A program made the translations under genes and the position numbers. Below, piece after piece: positions 44,132 to 53,657 of a stretch of 64,000 nucleotides of DNA. Below the pieces are notes generated by a model that saw nothing but the letters and a program-made list of their open reading frames with translations, did not search any database and was not told the DNA's origin. Position 1 is the stretch's first letter. The number at the start of each line of letters is the position of its first letter. Origin of the DNA: Pseudomonadota bacterium (GTDB lineage: Bacteria > Pseudomonadota > Gammaproteobacteria > Steroidobacterales > Steroidobacteraceae); NCBI GenBank assembly GCA_021816775.1, contig JAKAXA010000012.1:41765-105764 (forward strand). Direction: 5' to 3'.

Positions 44132-45003
44132 AAGCGCGGGGGCGAGGATCGGTCGCAACCCGCAACTGTAGCACCGCCCGATCGCACAGCGCCGGAGACT
44201 CCCACAGCGCGAAATGCGAAGCGAACGGCAGGATCGGCTCGCTGCCGATCGGGATGCGGCGCGCCATGAAATCGGTGTCGCTGCGCTTGATCGTGTCGCG
44301 GTCGCCAGCGACGATCCATACCGGGGCGTGGATGGTGTGCAGCGCGGCTGCCGTCAGGTGCGGACGGGTGGCCCACAGGGTGAATATTCGCCGCGCAACC
44401 TGCGCAAAGGCGCCCGGGGTGGGCGAGATGTGCTCATAGACCTGTTTGGACCAGGTGCCCGCTCACCGCATTGACATGCCGCTGCGCTGCGCTGCCGTGC
44501 GAATTCAGCGCCGCGGGGTTGGTATTGGCTCGCTAGGCGAATACCGCGACGAGGCGCCGCGGATCGTGGATGGCCATCTCCAGTCCGATGATGCCGCTGT
44601 CGCTGTAACCGACGATGGCCGCGCGCCGGATGCCGAGCGCGCGCATGAGTGCTTCTGTGTCGCGCGCCATGAGCCGATAGGGCATCAGTGTGGCATCGCA
44701 GGTGCTGCGGCCCTGACAGCGGCTGTCGCAGACCAGGGCCCGGTAACCCTGCGCGGCGAGCTAGGGCGCAAGATACGCCCAGTTCTCGCCTGATCCGAGC
44801 CCGCCCTCGATCAGCAGCACGACCGGGCCTGTGCCGAACTCGCCGTACCCGAGGCGGACCCCGTCGAGCGCGACGTACCCGCTGTGCGGGGGAACCGGCA
44901 GTACCGGGGGTTGGGGGAAAGGGGGCACCGGCTGGGCGGCGGCCGCGGTGCCGAGCAGGGCGAGCAGCGGCGCACCGAGCGCAAACCTGCGCAGGATCGG
45001 CAT
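44130..45003 (-). pseudogene. Decayed alpha/beta hydrolase gene (two in-frame stops and a frameshift)
   Basis: A signal peptide (MPILRRFALGAPLLALLG) leads into a recognisable alpha/beta hydrolase: GGLGSGENWAYLAP, then TAG at 44761-44763, LAAQGYRALVCDSRCQGRS, and the nucleophile elbow VGYSDSGIIGLEMAIHDPRR. A second TAG follows at 44533-44535. A frameshift near 44445 moves the rest to another frame, where WIVAGDRDTIKRSDTDFM (acid region) and LPFASHFALWE (catalytic His) are found. Intact relatives have Glu at the first stop (GAG to TAG) and Gly-His in place of Cys-Gln. The pattern is clear gene decay. Confidence 0.85.
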
Positions 45004-45135
45004 ACAATCACAGCGGGCGGCAGTCGGATCGAGCGATGATCGCACCAAGCCGACCGGCCGCCAACCTCACACGGAGCGACCCCGTTGAACAATCGAGAGC
45101 CAACTCGCAGTGACATCCGCCCCGAGGCGCATGGC

Positions 45136-45480
45136 ATGCGGGCATCGCCGCTGCGCCTGCGCCAAGGGCTCGCGCTGCTGGGGTCGCTCGCGCTGTTGGC
45201 GGCCTGCGCGAGCACACCGCCGCATTACCCCTCCGCCACAGCGCAGGCCCACATCGGTAAGCCGCTGTTCGATCTCGAGATGCGCTGGAGCACTCCGTCC
45301 GGCCTGCACGAGGTCGACGGCGCGCGCGTGGCCACCTGGCGGTTCAATCAGTACAACTATGCCGGCTGCCGCGTCACGGTGCGCACCGATCGGCACGATG
45401 TCATTCGGAAGGTCACCTGGACAACGGGCTGCGGGCCGAAGACGGCGAAGAAGCCCCCCCAAAAGTCACCGGCCAAGTAG
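45136..45480 (+). CDS. Putative lipoprotein of unknown function
   Basis: About 114 residues. The N-terminus MRASPLRLRQGLALLGSLALLAACAS is a clear lipoprotein signal peptide with lipobox LAAC, so the mature protein would be membrane-anchored after Cys lipidation. The rest (about 90 residues) includes HIGKPLFDLEMRWSTPSG and WRFNQYNYAGCRVTVRTD, ends in a Lys/Pro-rich tail and has two further cysteines. I recognise no family. A TTG 17 codons upstream could also start the frame, but the ATG is better placed. It is convergent with the acyl carrier protein gene and follows the pseudogene cluster. Confidence 0.7.
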   Translation: MRASPLRLRQGLALLGSLALLAACASTPPHYPSATAQAHIGKPLFDLEMRWSTPSGLHEVDGARVATWRFNQYNYAGCRVTVRTDRHDVIRKVTWTTGCGPKTAKKPPQKSPAK

Positions 45481-45658
45481 TGCAACGAGCCGAGCGGCCG
45501 GCGGCTCGGCGGCACGGGAGGAAGGCGGCCAGACACGATGGGGCTCTGCGGATTTTCTTCTTTGGCCACCCACACTCGGTGCCGGCAGACGCATCAGTCC
45601 CCGCCGCTCGCACCCGGCGAGCTCCCTCCGCGAAGCGCCGGCGTTGGCGGCGGATCGC

Positions 45659-45913
45659 TCAAGCACCGCCCGGCAGATGGCTCAGCACGAACTGCGCGGC
45701 GCTCTCGAGGCTCGCCAGGCTGGCGTAGTCGCGCTGCGGGATATCGATGCCGAATGCCTCGCTCACGGCCGTCGCGAAATGCAGCGCGTCCATGGAATCG
45801 AAGTCGAACTGCTCGTGCAATGCGCGCTGCGGATCGACGTGCGCGGCGTCGATGTCGGGCGCGATCGCCGTCAGGAGTTCGAGCAGCCGGGTGCGGATGT
45901 CGCGGATGTCCAT
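45659..45913 (-). CDS. Acyl carrier protein at the end of a 2-oxoacid dehydrogenase operon
   Basis: 84-residue carrier protein. The phosphopantetheine serine is S40 in FDFDSMDALHFATAVSE, with Met in place of the usual Leu after Ser. It is distinct from the fatty-acid AcpP at 30.2 kb (DADSL-type motif there, DFDSM here). It lies 17 bases after the E2 gene on the same strand and is the last gene of the synthetase-E1alpha-E1beta-E2 operon. It may accept acyl groups made or activated by these enzymes; that is inference from linkage only. Confidence 0.85.
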   Translation of the reverse strand: MDIRDIRTRLLELLTAIAPDIDAAHVDPQRALHEQFDFDSMDALHFATAVSEAFGIDIPQRDYASLASLESAAQFVLSHLPGGA

Positions 45914-45930
45914 GGTGGCACGCCTCGGGG

Positions 45931-47097
45931 TCACAACTGCTGCGGGTGAGCGAGCCGCTCGGCGATCGCCCTGAGAAACCGCGCGCCGGTGCGGCCGTCG
46001 CTGACCCGGTGATCGGCCGCGAGGGCGAGCGTGAGCGTCGGGCGGATCACGACGCGGCCCTCGAGCGCCCACGGCGCATCGCGCACCGCGCCGGTGCCGA
46101 TGATCGCGACCTGCGGCGGATTGATGATCGGGTAGAGCACATCGACCCCATCGGCGCCGAGACTGGTGACGGTGATGGTTGCGGCGGTGAACTCCCCGGA
46201 GCGCATGTGACCGGCGCGCACGCGGCTCACGAGGTCACTGAACTCACGCATCAGGGTCGGCAGATCCTTGCTGTGCGCATCGATCAGCGCCGGGGCGACC
46301 AGTCCGCCGCCGCGCACGGCGATGGCCGCACCGACGTGCACGGCGGCGGAGGGCTCGAAGCGGCCGTCGCGCCAATACCCGTTGAAGCCCTCGATACGCA
46401 AGGCGGCGAGCGCCACTGCCTTGGCGATGAGCACCGAGTCGATCAGCCGCTCGCCCACCGGACGCGGCTCGTTGTACTGGGTCAGCCACGCCTGCGCCGC
46501 TGCGAAGTCGAGCGTATGTCCGAGGTAGTAATGCGGAATTTCGCGCTTCGCGCGTGCCATGGCCGCGCCGATCGCCTGGCGCATGGCCGACCGGGCATCG
46601 CCCGGGGCGGCCGGCTGTGCGTGCGCGAGGCGCTCGATGTCCTCGATATGCATCACTTCGCCGGCCGCCGCGGCGTGCTCGAGGGTCTCGTCGGGGATGC
46701 CGAGTTGCTGCGCGCGGCGGCGCGCGGCGGGCGAGAGGCGCAGCCGGGCGGCGGCCGGACCGGCGGCCCGCCGGGCTGCGGTCGGCGCAGGCGCGCGAGC
46801 CGATGGCGCTGGGGCGCTCGGCGCTGGCGCCTCGGAGCCTGCCCCCGCGCCGGCGCGGTCGTCGACCTCGAGGTGCGCCATCACGGCGCCGACCGGCAGC
46901 GGGGTGCCGGGTGCCGCCACGAGATCGGCGATCTCGCCGTCGTCGTAGGACTCGATGTCGATCAGACCCTTGGTCGTCTCCACGCTGGCGATCGGCTCGC
47001 CGCGCCGGATGTGCTCGCCGGGCTTCTTCAGCCACTGCGTCAGCGTCGCGCTCTCCATGTCGGCGCCGAGGGAGGGGAGGCGAAATTCAATCCGCAT
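45931..47097 (-). CDS. pdhC: Dihydrolipoamide acyltransferase (E2) of a 2-oxoacid dehydrogenase
   Basis: E2 core of a pyruvate or branched-chain 2-oxoacid dehydrogenase complex, about 388 residues. One lipoyl domain has the lipoylated K43 in VETTKGLIDIES. An Ala/Pro linker is followed by a peripheral subunit-binding domain (about 118-155, RLRLSPAARRRAQQLGI). The acyltransferase domain carries the catalytic ADHRVSDG near residues 361-368. The lipoyl motif departs from the common ETDKA (here ETTKG), as in acetoin- and some pyruvate-type E2s. The ATG overlaps the E1beta stop. No E3 (lipoamide dehydrogenase) gene is nearby. Confidence 0.9.
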   Translation of the reverse strand: MRIEFRLPSLGADMESATLTQWLKKPGEHIRRGEPIASVETTKGLIDIESYDDGEIADLVAAPGTPLPVGAVMAHLEVDDRAGAGAGSEAPAPSAPAPSARAPAPTAARRAAGPAAARLRLSPAARRRAQQLGIPDETLEHAAAAGEVMHIEDIERLAHAQPAAPGDARSAMRQAIGAAMARAKREIPHYYLGHTLDFAAAQAWLTQYNEPRPVGERLIDSVLIAKAVALAALRIEGFNGYWRDGRFEPSAAVHVGAAIAVRGGGLVAPALIDAHSKDLPTLMREFSDLVSRVRAGHMRSGEFTAATITVTSLGADGVDVLYPIINPPQVAIIGTGAVRDAPWALEGRVVIRPTLTLALAADHRVSDGRTGARFLRAIAERLAHPQQL

Positions 47098-48110
47098 CAG
47101 CCGCCCCCGCTGGGCGCGAGCAGCGCGCGCACGGCGGCCGCGATGCGCTGCGGACTCGGCAGCGCCGCATCCTCGAGATGTTTGGCGTACGGGATCGGGA
47201 CTTCCGCCGAGCACAGCCGCGCCACCGGCGCATCGAGCTCATAGAAGGCCTGCTCGACGATGCGCGTGGCGATCTCCGCCGCCAGGCTGCCGCTGCGCCA
47301 GCCCTCATCGACGATGAGCGCGCGACGCGTGTGACGGACGCTCGCCATGATGGCCGCATCATCGAGCGGGCGCAGGGTGCGCAGGTCCAGCACCTCGGCC
47401 TCGATGCCCTCCTTGGCGAGATCCGCGGCGGCGCTGAGGCATTTGTGCAGACTCCAGCCGTAGGAAATCAGGGAGACGTCGCGCCCGGTGCGGCGGACCG
47501 CCGCATGCTCGAGGTCGACGCGCTCCAGTCCCTCGGTGAGCGTCCCCTCCATGTTATAGAGATAAAGATGCTCGAACAGCAGCACCGGGTCGGGCAGGGC
47601 GAGCGCCGCGGCGAGCATGAAGCGCGCGTCATCGAGGGTGGCGGGCGCCGCGATGCGCAGGCCCGGGATATGCGCATACCAGCCCTCCAGACTGTGCGAG
47701 TGCTGGGCGCCGAGCTGTCGTCCGGCGCCGGTGGCGAGCCGGATCACCAGCGGCACGCTGATCTGACCGCCCGACATGTGCGACAGGGTCGCCGCATTGT
47801 TGACGATCTGATCGAGCGCGAGCAGGCTGAAATTGACCGTCATCACCTCCACGATGGGGCGCATGCCGCCCAAGGCGGCGCCAATTCCCGCGCCGACGAA
47901 GGTCGACTCGCACAGCGGGGTGTCGCGGATGCGCTCGGGCCCGAACGTGGCGAGCAGTCCCTTGCTGACGGCATAGCTGCCTCCATAGCGCCCGATGTCC
48001 TCACCCATGAGAAACACCCGTGGATCCTCGCGCAGCGCGACGCTGAGCGCCTCGCGCACCGCGTCCCGGTAGGTGAGCGCACCGGCCGGCTCAGGCGCGT
48101 CGTTCGGCAT
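47097..48110 (-). CDS. pdhB: 2-oxoacid dehydrogenase E1 beta subunit
   Basis: Beta subunit of the thiamine-diphosphate E1 component, 337 residues. Typical blocks are [59 protein letters not shown], and [13 protein letters not shown], then [12 protein letters not shown] and [17 protein letters not shown]. It is closest in style to pyruvate/acetoin dehydrogenase E1beta. The gene overlaps E1alpha by 20 bases and E2 by one codon's length, so the complex is translated as a unit. Confidence 0.9.
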   Translation of the reverse strand: MPNDAPEPAGALTYRDAVREALSVALREDPRVFLMGEDIGRYGGSYAVSKGLLATFGPERIRDTPLCESTFVGAGIGAALGGMRPIVEVMTVNFSLLALDQIVNNAATLSHMSGGQISVPLVIRLATGAGRQLGAQHSHSLEGWYAHIPGLRIAAPATLDDARFMLAAALALPDPVLLFEHLYLYNMEGTLTEGLERVDLEHAAVRRTGRDVSLISYGWSLHKCLSAAADLAKEGIEAEVLDLRTLRPLDDAAIMASVRHTRRALIVDEGWRSGSLAAEIATRIVEQAFYELDAPVARLCSAEVPIPYAKHLEDAALPSPQRIAAAVRALLAPSGGG

Positions 48111-49080
48111 AGACGTAGCGCTCCAGATCGCTCACCGGCTCCCACGGCGAGCGCTCGGCGAACTGCACGGCCGAGTCGACTTCCGTATTGCACTCGCGCT
48201 CCAGGCGCTGGTAATCCGCCTCGCTCATCAGTCCCTGGGCCTTCAGGCGCGTGGTCAGCGTGATGATCGGTCCCTTCTTCTGCCACGCCTCGACTTCGGC
48301 CCGATCGCGGTACAGCTGCGGATCGAACATCGAGTGCGCGCGGAACCGGTAGGTGCGCATCTCGAGGAAGGCCGGCCCGCCGCCGCCGCGAATCGCCTGT
48401 GCGGCGTGCGCGACGGCTGCCTCGACGGCGAGGACATCCATGGCGTCGACGGCCGCGGCGTCGATCCGGTACGCTGCGGCCCGCGCGCGGATGTCGGTCT
48501 CGGCCTGTGCCCGATCGAGCGCCGTGCCCATGGCGTAGAGGTTGTTCTCACACAGGAACAGCACGGGCAGCTTCCACAGTGCCGCGAGGTTGAGCGACTC
48601 GTGAAACTCCCCCTCGGCGACCGCACCGTCGCCGAAGAAGCACGCGGTGAGGGCCGCCTCGCCGCGCAGCCTCTGCGCCAGCGCAAGACCAACGGCGATC
48701 GGCAGGCCGCCGGCGACGATGGCATTGCCCCCGTAGAACTTGCGCGCCACATCGAACAGGTGCATGGAGCCGCCGCGTCCGCCGCTGCATCCGGTCTGCT
48801 TGCCGAACAGTTCCGCCATCACCTTGTTCATGGGAATGCCGCGCGCGAGCGCATGGCCGTGTTCGCGGTAAGTGGCCACGATGGCATCTTCGGCACGCAG
48901 CGCAGACAGTGCGCCGGCGGCGATCGCTTCCTCACCGTTGTAAAGATGCAGGAAGCCGCGGATTTTCATCTGACCGTAGAGCTGGTAGCAGCGGTCCTCG
49001 AAGGCGCGGATGCGCATCATTTCGCGCAGCAGGTCGAGCCCGTGCGCCTGCGTGAGCGCCGCGGCGGCCGGAGCGGTCAC
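48091..49080 (-). CDS. pdhA: 2-oxoacid dehydrogenase E1 alpha subunit (pyruvate type)
   Basis: Alpha subunit of heterotetrameric E1, 329 residues, starting at a GTG inside the end of the synthetase gene. The thiamine diphosphate motif is [17 protein letters not shown] with the closing ENN ([12 protein letters not shown]). Also present are [34 protein letters not shown] and [16 protein letters not shown]. The GSMH and RAHSMFDP blocks favour pyruvate dehydrogenase over the branched-chain enzyme. Electron output would go through an unlinked E3 to NADH. Confidence 0.9.
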   Translation of the reverse strand: MTAPAAAALTQAHGLDLLREMMRIRAFEDRCYQLYGQMKIRGFLHLYNGEEAIAAGALSALRAEDAIVATYREHGHALARGIPMNKVMAELFGKQTGCSGGRGGSMHLFDVARKFYGGNAIVAGGLPIAVGLALAQRLRGEAALTACFFGDGAVAEGEFHESLNLAALWKLPVLFLCENNLYAMGTALDRAQAETDIRARAAAYRIDAAAVDAMDVLAVEAAVAHAAQAIRGGGGPAFLEMRTYRFRAHSMFDPQLYRDRAEVEAWQKKGPIITLTTRLKAQGLMSEADYQRLERECNTEVDSAVQFAERSPWEPVSDLERYVYAERRA

Positions 49081-50840
49081 GGCTGGCCCTCGAGCGTCGA
49101 GAGGTCGCCCTCGGGAAGGCCGAGCTCGCGCGCGCGCAGCAGGCGGCGCATGATCTTGCCGCTGCGGGTGCGCGGCAGCGCCTGGCTGAAGGCGATCTCC
49201 CGCGGGGCAACCGCCGCGCCGAGCAGGCGCCGCGCATGTCCCAGGATCTTCAGGCGCAGCGCCTCATCGGGCGCGAGGCCGCTTTTGAGCTCGACAAAGG
49301 CCTTCACCGCCTGACCGGCGATCGGATCGGGAATGCCGATGACGGCCGCCTGCGCCACCGCCGGATGCTGCATCAGCGCGCTTTCCACCTCGAACGGGCT
49401 GATGAGATGGCCGGAGGACTTGATGACATCGTCGGCACGGCCGATGAACCAGAAGTACCCCTGGCGGTCGCGCCGCGCGAGGTCGCCGGCGAGATACCAG
49501 CCATCGTGGAAGCTGGCGCGGTAGCGCTCGGGATTGTCGAGGTAACCGCTGAACATCGACGGCCAGCCCGGCCGCAGCGCGATCTCTCCAACCTCATCGG
49601 GCGAGTCGATCGCCTCGAGCCCGCCGGCGGCCGTGCGGCGCACCACCGCCGCCTCGATGCCCGGCACCGCGCGGCCCATCGAGCCCGGCACCACGTCACA
49701 GGCGGCGAAGTTGGCGATCATGATGGCGCCGGTCTCGGTCTGCCACCAGGTGTCGTGGAACGGCTGGCCAAACGCCTCCACGCCCCAGATGACCGCCTCG
49801 GAGTTGAGCGGCTCGCCCACGCTCGCCATGAGCCGAAGGTGCGGGTACTGATGCGCCCGGGTCAGCTCGGTCCCGGCCTTCATCAGCAGGCGGATGGCCG
49901 TCGGCGCCGTGTACCAGACGTTGACCTGCTCCTCGGCCAGGATCCGGTACCAGCGCTGCGGGTCGAATTCCTCCCGATCGACGATCATCGTGACGCCGCA
50001 GGTGAGCGGACCGATCAGACCGTAGGCGATGCCCGTCACCCAGCCCGGATCGGCCGTGCACCAGTACACCTCCTGCGGATGCAGATCGAGCACCAGCTCG
50101 CTCGTGGCGTGCTGCGCGATGACCGCCCCGTGAGTGAGGGTGACGCCCTTGGGCATGCCGGTCGTGCCGCTGGTGAAGTGCAGCAGGGCGACATCAGTGT
50201 CGCGCGTGGGAGCGGCCCGGAACGACGCGGAGGCCTGACGCACCCGCCCGGCGAAGTCGGCGGTTCCCGCCGGCAGCGCCTCGTTGGGATCCTCGCGCAC
50301 GATGAGCACGTGGCGCAGCTCGCCGAGCGCGGCGCGGATGCCCTCGACCTTGCGGCGGTAGAGCGTCGCGGTGGTCACCAGGACCTGAACGTGCCCGAGC
50401 GTCAGGCGCGTCTTCAACGGCTCGGGGCCGAAGGCAGAGAACAGCGGGCAGAGCACGTGGCCGGCTTTGAGCGCACCGAGCGCTACGGTGAACAGCTCCG
50501 GCGTGCGCCCGAGAAGCGTCGCCACCGTGGCGCCGCGCCCGATGTCGAGCGCAGCCAGGACGTTCGCGAAGCGGGCGCAGCTGCTCTGCAGTTGTGAGTA
50601 GGTGACATCGACCCGCGTGCCGGTGCGATCGATGAAGCGCGCCGCCAGCCACACGCCGTAGCCGCGCTGCACTTGCCGATCGACCGCCTCGTAGGCGATG
50701 TTGAGCCGCGGGTCGCAGCCGCCGGTGAGCGCCAGGCGGGCCTGCTCCCACGTGAAGGAGCGCCGCGCCGCCGGGTAATCGGTCAGATGATGGCTGCTGC
50801 CGGGCGGCGCGACCCGGCTCGGGATGCTGTGCTCGCTCAT
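49077..50840 (-). CDS. Acetyl/acyl-CoA synthetase (AMP-forming)
   Basis: ANL-superfamily ligase of about 587 residues that activates a short acyl acid with ATP. The adenylation signature [19 protein letters not shown] and the acetyl-CoA-synthetase-like blocks [26 protein letters not shown] and [20 protein letters not shown] are present. The C-terminal catalytic lysine is in [12 protein letters not shown]. It resembles the shorter AcsA forms, so acetate or propionate is a likely substrate. It heads the operon with E1alpha, E1beta, E2 and the carrier protein; the frame overlaps E1alpha by four bases. The ribosome binding site is weak. Confidence 0.9.
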   Translation of the reverse strand: MSEHSIPSRVAPPGSSHHLTDYPAARRSFTWEQARLALTGGCDPRLNIAYEAVDRQVQRGYGVWLAARFIDRTGTRVDVTYSQLQSSCARFANVLAALDIGRGATVATLLGRTPELFTVALGALKAGHVLCPLFSAFGPEPLKTRLTLGHVQVLVTTATLYRRKVEGIRAALGELRHVLIVREDPNEALPAGTADFAGRVRQASASFRAAPTRDTDVALLHFTSGTTGMPKGVTLTHGAVIAQHATSELVLDLHPQEVYWCTADPGWVTGIAYGLIGPLTCGVTMIVDREEFDPQRWYRILAEEQVNVWYTAPTAIRLLMKAGTELTRAHQYPHLRLMASVGEPLNSEAVIWGVEAFGQPFHDTWWQTETGAIMIANFAACDVVPGSMGRAVPGIEAAVVRRTAAGGLEAIDSPDEVGEIALRPGWPSMFSGYLDNPERYRASFHDGWYLAGDLARRDRQGYFWFIGRADDVIKSSGHLISPFEVESALMQHPAVAQAAVIGIPDPIAGQAVKAFVELKSGLAPDEALRLKILGHARRLLGAAVAPREIAFSQALPRTRSGKIMRRLLRARELGLPEGDLSTLEGQP

Positions 50841-51043
50841 GACTGTGCTCTGCCGAAGTGATTCTCTGACGGATTGCGGCAATGTCGATCCGCGCAAGTA
50901 CCTACCCAACATGCGCACCGAGGGGCGCTCCAGAGCCGCGCGCGGCGGTGAGTAGAACTGCGGATTTTGACCCGACGGGGGTTCCGCTAGGGTCGGCTCG
51001 GCCTGGTGCCTATGTTGCCAACGCGCGCAGCGCGGGAGGCTTG

Positions 51044-51556
51044 ATGAAACGCCTGTGTTTTCTAAGCCCGGATGTCGCTCGGACACGCGAGGCGGTGAGC
51101 GCGTTGCGCGAGGCTGGGGTCGGGGATTCGAACCTCATGGTCATCGCGCGCGGCGACATTGCGCTCGAGGAGCTGCCGTCGGCCGGCATCGATAAGACCG
51201 ACGCGACCGCCGGTCTGACGCGCGGCCTGGTCGCCGGCGGGGTGATCGGCGCCATCGCCGGCATCCTGGTGATTGCCTTCGAGGATGTCGGTCTTGCGCT
51301 CGGCGGCGGCGCCATTCCCCTGTTCGCTCTGTTCGGCGCCGGCGTCAGCGGGCTCGCGACGCTGCTCGGGGGCGCATCCGTGTCGAGCTCGCGCCTGCGC
51401 CGCTTCGAACACGCGATCGAGGGAGAAGGCAGAATCCTGCTGATGGTCGACGTCCTCGACACTCGCGCGCAGGAGCTGCAGGAGCGGGTCCGGCGAGCCG
51501 CGCCGGAGGTGGAATTCGCGGGCGAGGAGCCGGCCGCGCCGATCGTTCCGCCCTGA
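51044..51556 (+). CDS. DUF1269-like membrane protein
   Basis: About 170 residues, with GGGAGG upstream of the ATG. The N-terminal KRLCFLSPDVARTREAVSAL and ARGDIALEELPSAGI resemble the DUF1269 family of small membrane proteins. Two glycine-rich hydrophobic segments follow (about 65-90, RGLVAGGVIGAIAGILVIAF, and 95-120, GGGAIPLFALFGAGVSG). The C-terminal part has RILLMVDVLDTRAQELQERV. Function is unknown; such genes often sit near stress or redox genes. The frame is open upstream, but only this Met gives the family start. It is divergent from the synthetase operon. Confidence 0.72.
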   Translation: MKRLCFLSPDVARTREAVSALREAGVGDSNLMVIARGDIALEELPSAGIDKTDATAGLTRGLVAGGVIGAIAGILVIAFEDVGLALGGGAIPLFALFGAGVSGLATLLGGASVSSSRLRRFEHAIEGEGRILLMVDVLDTRAQELQERVRRAAPEVEFAGEEPAAPIVPP

Positions 51557-51629
51557 GCGGCCCGTGGATGCGGGTGCGAGGGGTCAGCCCGAGCCGCAAG
51601 GCGCAGGACAACCCGGCAGGAGAGATGCG

Positions 51630-51911
51630 ATGTCTGTCGATTATGAGCGTGCGCGCTTGATTCCGAGCGCAGTGTTTGCATCGCCGCGCGCCGTGCGGGT
51701 CTGCGCGGACCTCACCCGCGAGCAGAAGGTCGATGTTCTGCTGCGCTGGGCGTACGATGCGGCGGAACTGGCCGTGGCGCGCGAGGAGGGGATGCCGGGC
51801 GGGGAGGAGGACCTGCAGGGACAGATCCTCGGTGCCCTCGCGTCGCTGCAGGCAGACCTCGATCCCGAGCAGGCGGGCCCGACCAAACAGCACGGCTTGC
51901 CGTCGGCTTAG
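51630..51911 (+). CDS. Small conserved protein of unknown function
   Basis: 93 residues, with CAGGAGAG before the ATG. It contains FASPRAVRVCADLTREQKVD and VLLRWAYDAAELAVAREEGM, then an acidic Gly/Glu patch and LQGQILGALASLQADLD. I recall similar short 'LTREQKIxIL..W' proteins beside redox and stress genes, but know no function. It is probably cotranscribed with the DUF1269-like gene 74 bases upstream. It overlaps the hydrogenase maturation protease gene tail to tail by four bases. Confidence 0.7.
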   Translation: MSVDYERARLIPSAVFASPRAVRVCADLTREQKVDVLLRWAYDAAELAVAREEGMPGGEEDLQGQILGALASLQADLDPEQAGPTKQHGLPSA

Positions 51912-52360
51912 CGCGCCGATGCGCGGACGATCCGCTCGGCAACGACGGCAATGGCCGCGCGGACCGGCTGCGACAGTGACGCCCCCGTGCGGTACGAACA
52001 GCCCTCGATCGCATACACGAGGCAGCGCTCGGGCAGCATGCCGAGCGCCCTGGCCAGCTCCAGTGCCTCATTCAGGCCGAGGCCATGCGTGGAGTGCGGG
52101 ACCGCGAGCGCGGGCAGGGGATGGCCGGTCACATCGAAGCGCCTTACGGTCCCGGCCTGCGCCCCTGAGCGGCAGGCGTCAATGAGCCACGCCTCCCTGG
52201 CCCGCGCGAGCAGCGCGAGGAGCGCTGCGGGCTCCCCGTCGCTCTCGATCAGTTCGACCTCCGCGGGCAGGCGCCCGGCCAGTGCAGCGACACAGGCGCG
52301 GCCGGCGCCATCGTCACCGCAGGAGGGATTGCCGAGCCCGATCACCATGCGTCGCCGCAC
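51908..52360 (-). CDS. [NiFe] hydrogenase maturation protease
   Basis: HyaD/HycI-type endopeptidase, about 150 residues, which trims the C-terminus of the large subunit once nickel is inserted. The start of the domain is VIGLGNPSCGDDGAGRACV, with Asp in the GDDGAG nickel-sensing motif. LIESDGEPAAL and WLIDACRSGAQAGTVRRFD (second metal-binding Asp) follow, then HSTHGLGLNEALELARALG with the conserved His. I take GTG, five bases after a GAGG; the ATG four codons later is also possible. It begins eight bases after the large-subunit stop. Confidence 0.9.
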   Translation of the reverse strand: MRRRMVIGLGNPSCGDDGAGRACVAALAGRLPAEVELIESDGEPAALLALLARAREAWLIDACRSGAQAGTVRRFDVTGHPLPALAVPHSTHGLGLNEALELARALGMLPERCLVYAIEGCSYRTGASLSQPVRAAIAVVAERIVRASAR

Positions 52361-52367
52361 GGCGACC

Positions 52368-53657
52368 TCAGGGGCCTGTGAGCTGCAGGCGCAGAAAGTG
52401 GGTGGCGCAGGAGATGCAGGGGTCATGATTGCGCACCAGTTGCTCGCAGCGCTGGCGCAGCCGCTGCGGCGGCTGGGTCAGGAATTCGCCGCTGAAGCGG
52501 CGCAGATCCTCCTCGATCGCGGCCTGATTCTGCGCGGTCGGCGGCACGATGCGCGCCTCGAGGATCGTGCCGCCGGCGTCGAGCCGGTAGCGATGGTAGA
52601 GCAGCCCGCGCGGCGCCTCCGTCGCCGCGATCCCCATGCCGGCGCGCGGCTCGATAGCGCAGGCGGGCTCATCGGGCTCCTCGTAGCGCGCGATGATCCG
52701 CAGCGCCTCGTCGCAGGCGTGCAGGACCTCCACGGCGCGCACCACGATGCTGCGGAAGGGATTGGTGCAGCGGCGGCCGAGTCCGGCGGACAGGGCGGCC
52801 TCCTGCGCGATGGGCGAGAGGCGCTCGAAGTTCAGGCTGTAGCGCGCCATCGGCCCGGTCAGGTACGGTCCCGCGGCGCGCAGCTGCGCGTGCAGCGCAG
52901 TGGATCGTTTCACCTGCGTCTCGTCAATGTGCGCTTCGAACTCGGCCGCGCAAATATCGAGCCCGTCGCTCGAGACGATGCGGCCTTCGTTGAAGGGGTA
53001 CTCCGCAGGGTGGCGCAGCGCGACGAACGTGTAGTCGCGATCGCACGCGGGGAATTCGAATCCGGCCGCCCAGTGGACGGTCTCGAGCGCAGCGGCGCGC
53101 GCCCATTGGAGGCGCCCGACGAGCGCAGTCAGCTCCCGCTTGCGCGGCACGCGGTAGAAGCCGCCCACACACACCGTCACCGGGTGGATCTCGCGTCCGC
53201 CGAGCAATGCGATGATCTCGTTGCCAGCCTGCTTCAGCGTGAGGCCCCGGCGCACCGCATCAGCATGATCACGCGCCATGTCGATGCCGCTGTCGTAGCC
53301 GAGGAAGTCCGGCGCGTGCAGCATCGTGATGTGCAGCGCATGACTCTCGATCCACTCGCCGCAGTACAGCAGCCGGCGCAGATCGCGCAGCGGGCCGCTC
53401 ACCTCGATGCCGAGGGCATTCTCCATCGCGTGCACCGCGCTCATCTGGTAGGCGACCGGACAGATCCCGCAGATGCGTGCGGTGATGTCGGGAGCCTCGC
53501 TGTACGAGCGTCCGCGCAGCAGTGCCTCGAAGAAGCGCGGCGGCTCGAAGATGCGCAGCTCCGCGCTGTGGACCCGCCCGTCGCGGACCACGAGCTTCAC
53601 CGCCCCCTCGCCCTCGAGGCGGGTCAGTTGGTCGACCCGGATGGTCCTACTCGGCAT
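52368..53657 (-). CDS. hydA: [NiFe] hydrogenase large subunit (group 3b type)
   Basis: Catalytic alpha subunit, 429 residues. The N-terminal nickel motif is [10 protein letters not shown] with C63 and C66. The C-terminal motif is DPCISCATH with C414, C417 and H420, followed by a 9-residue tail (FLRLQLTGP) that the protease next door would remove after His. Short length and the company of beta, gamma and small subunits fit cytosolic NAD(P)-linked group 3b enzymes (sulfhydrogenase type). The canonical RxCGxCxxxH motif has Tyr (Y70) where His is usual. The start is the ATG 11 bases inside the small-subunit end. Confidence 0.92.
   Translation of the reverse strand: MPSRTIRVDQLTRLEGEGAVKLVVRDGRVHSAELRIFEPPRFFEALLRGRSYSEAPDITARICGICPVAYQMSAVHAMENALGIEVSGPLRDLRRLLYCGEWIESHALHITMLHAPDFLGYDSGIDMARDHADAVRRGLTLKQAGNEIIALLGGREIHPVTVCVGGFYRVPRKRELTALVGRLQWARAAALETVHWAAGFEFPACDRDYTFVALRHPAEYPFNEGRIVSSDGLDICAAEFEAHIDETQVKRSTALHAQLRAAGPYLTGPMARYSLNFERLSPIAQEAALSAGLGRRCTNPFRSIVVRAVEVLHACDEALRIIARYEEPDEPACAIEPRAGMGIAATEAPRGLLYHRYRLDAGGTILEARIVPPTAQNQAAIEEDLRRFSGEFLTQPPQRLRQRCEQLVRNHDPCISCATHFLRLQLTGP

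Noticed and set aside
43157..44763. TAG read as an amino acid (stop-codon reassignment or selenocysteine/pyrrolysine-like readthrough)
   Set aside because: TAG ends several intact genes in the window (for example the aminopeptidase, ilvD and second exbD), and the same damaged genes also carry a TGA and frameshifts. Decay explains all of it.
45538..47244. Plus-strand frame of about 568 codons antisense to the carrier protein and E2 genes
   Set aside because: No domain resemblance; the minus-strand lipoyl, binding and catalytic motifs are convincing.
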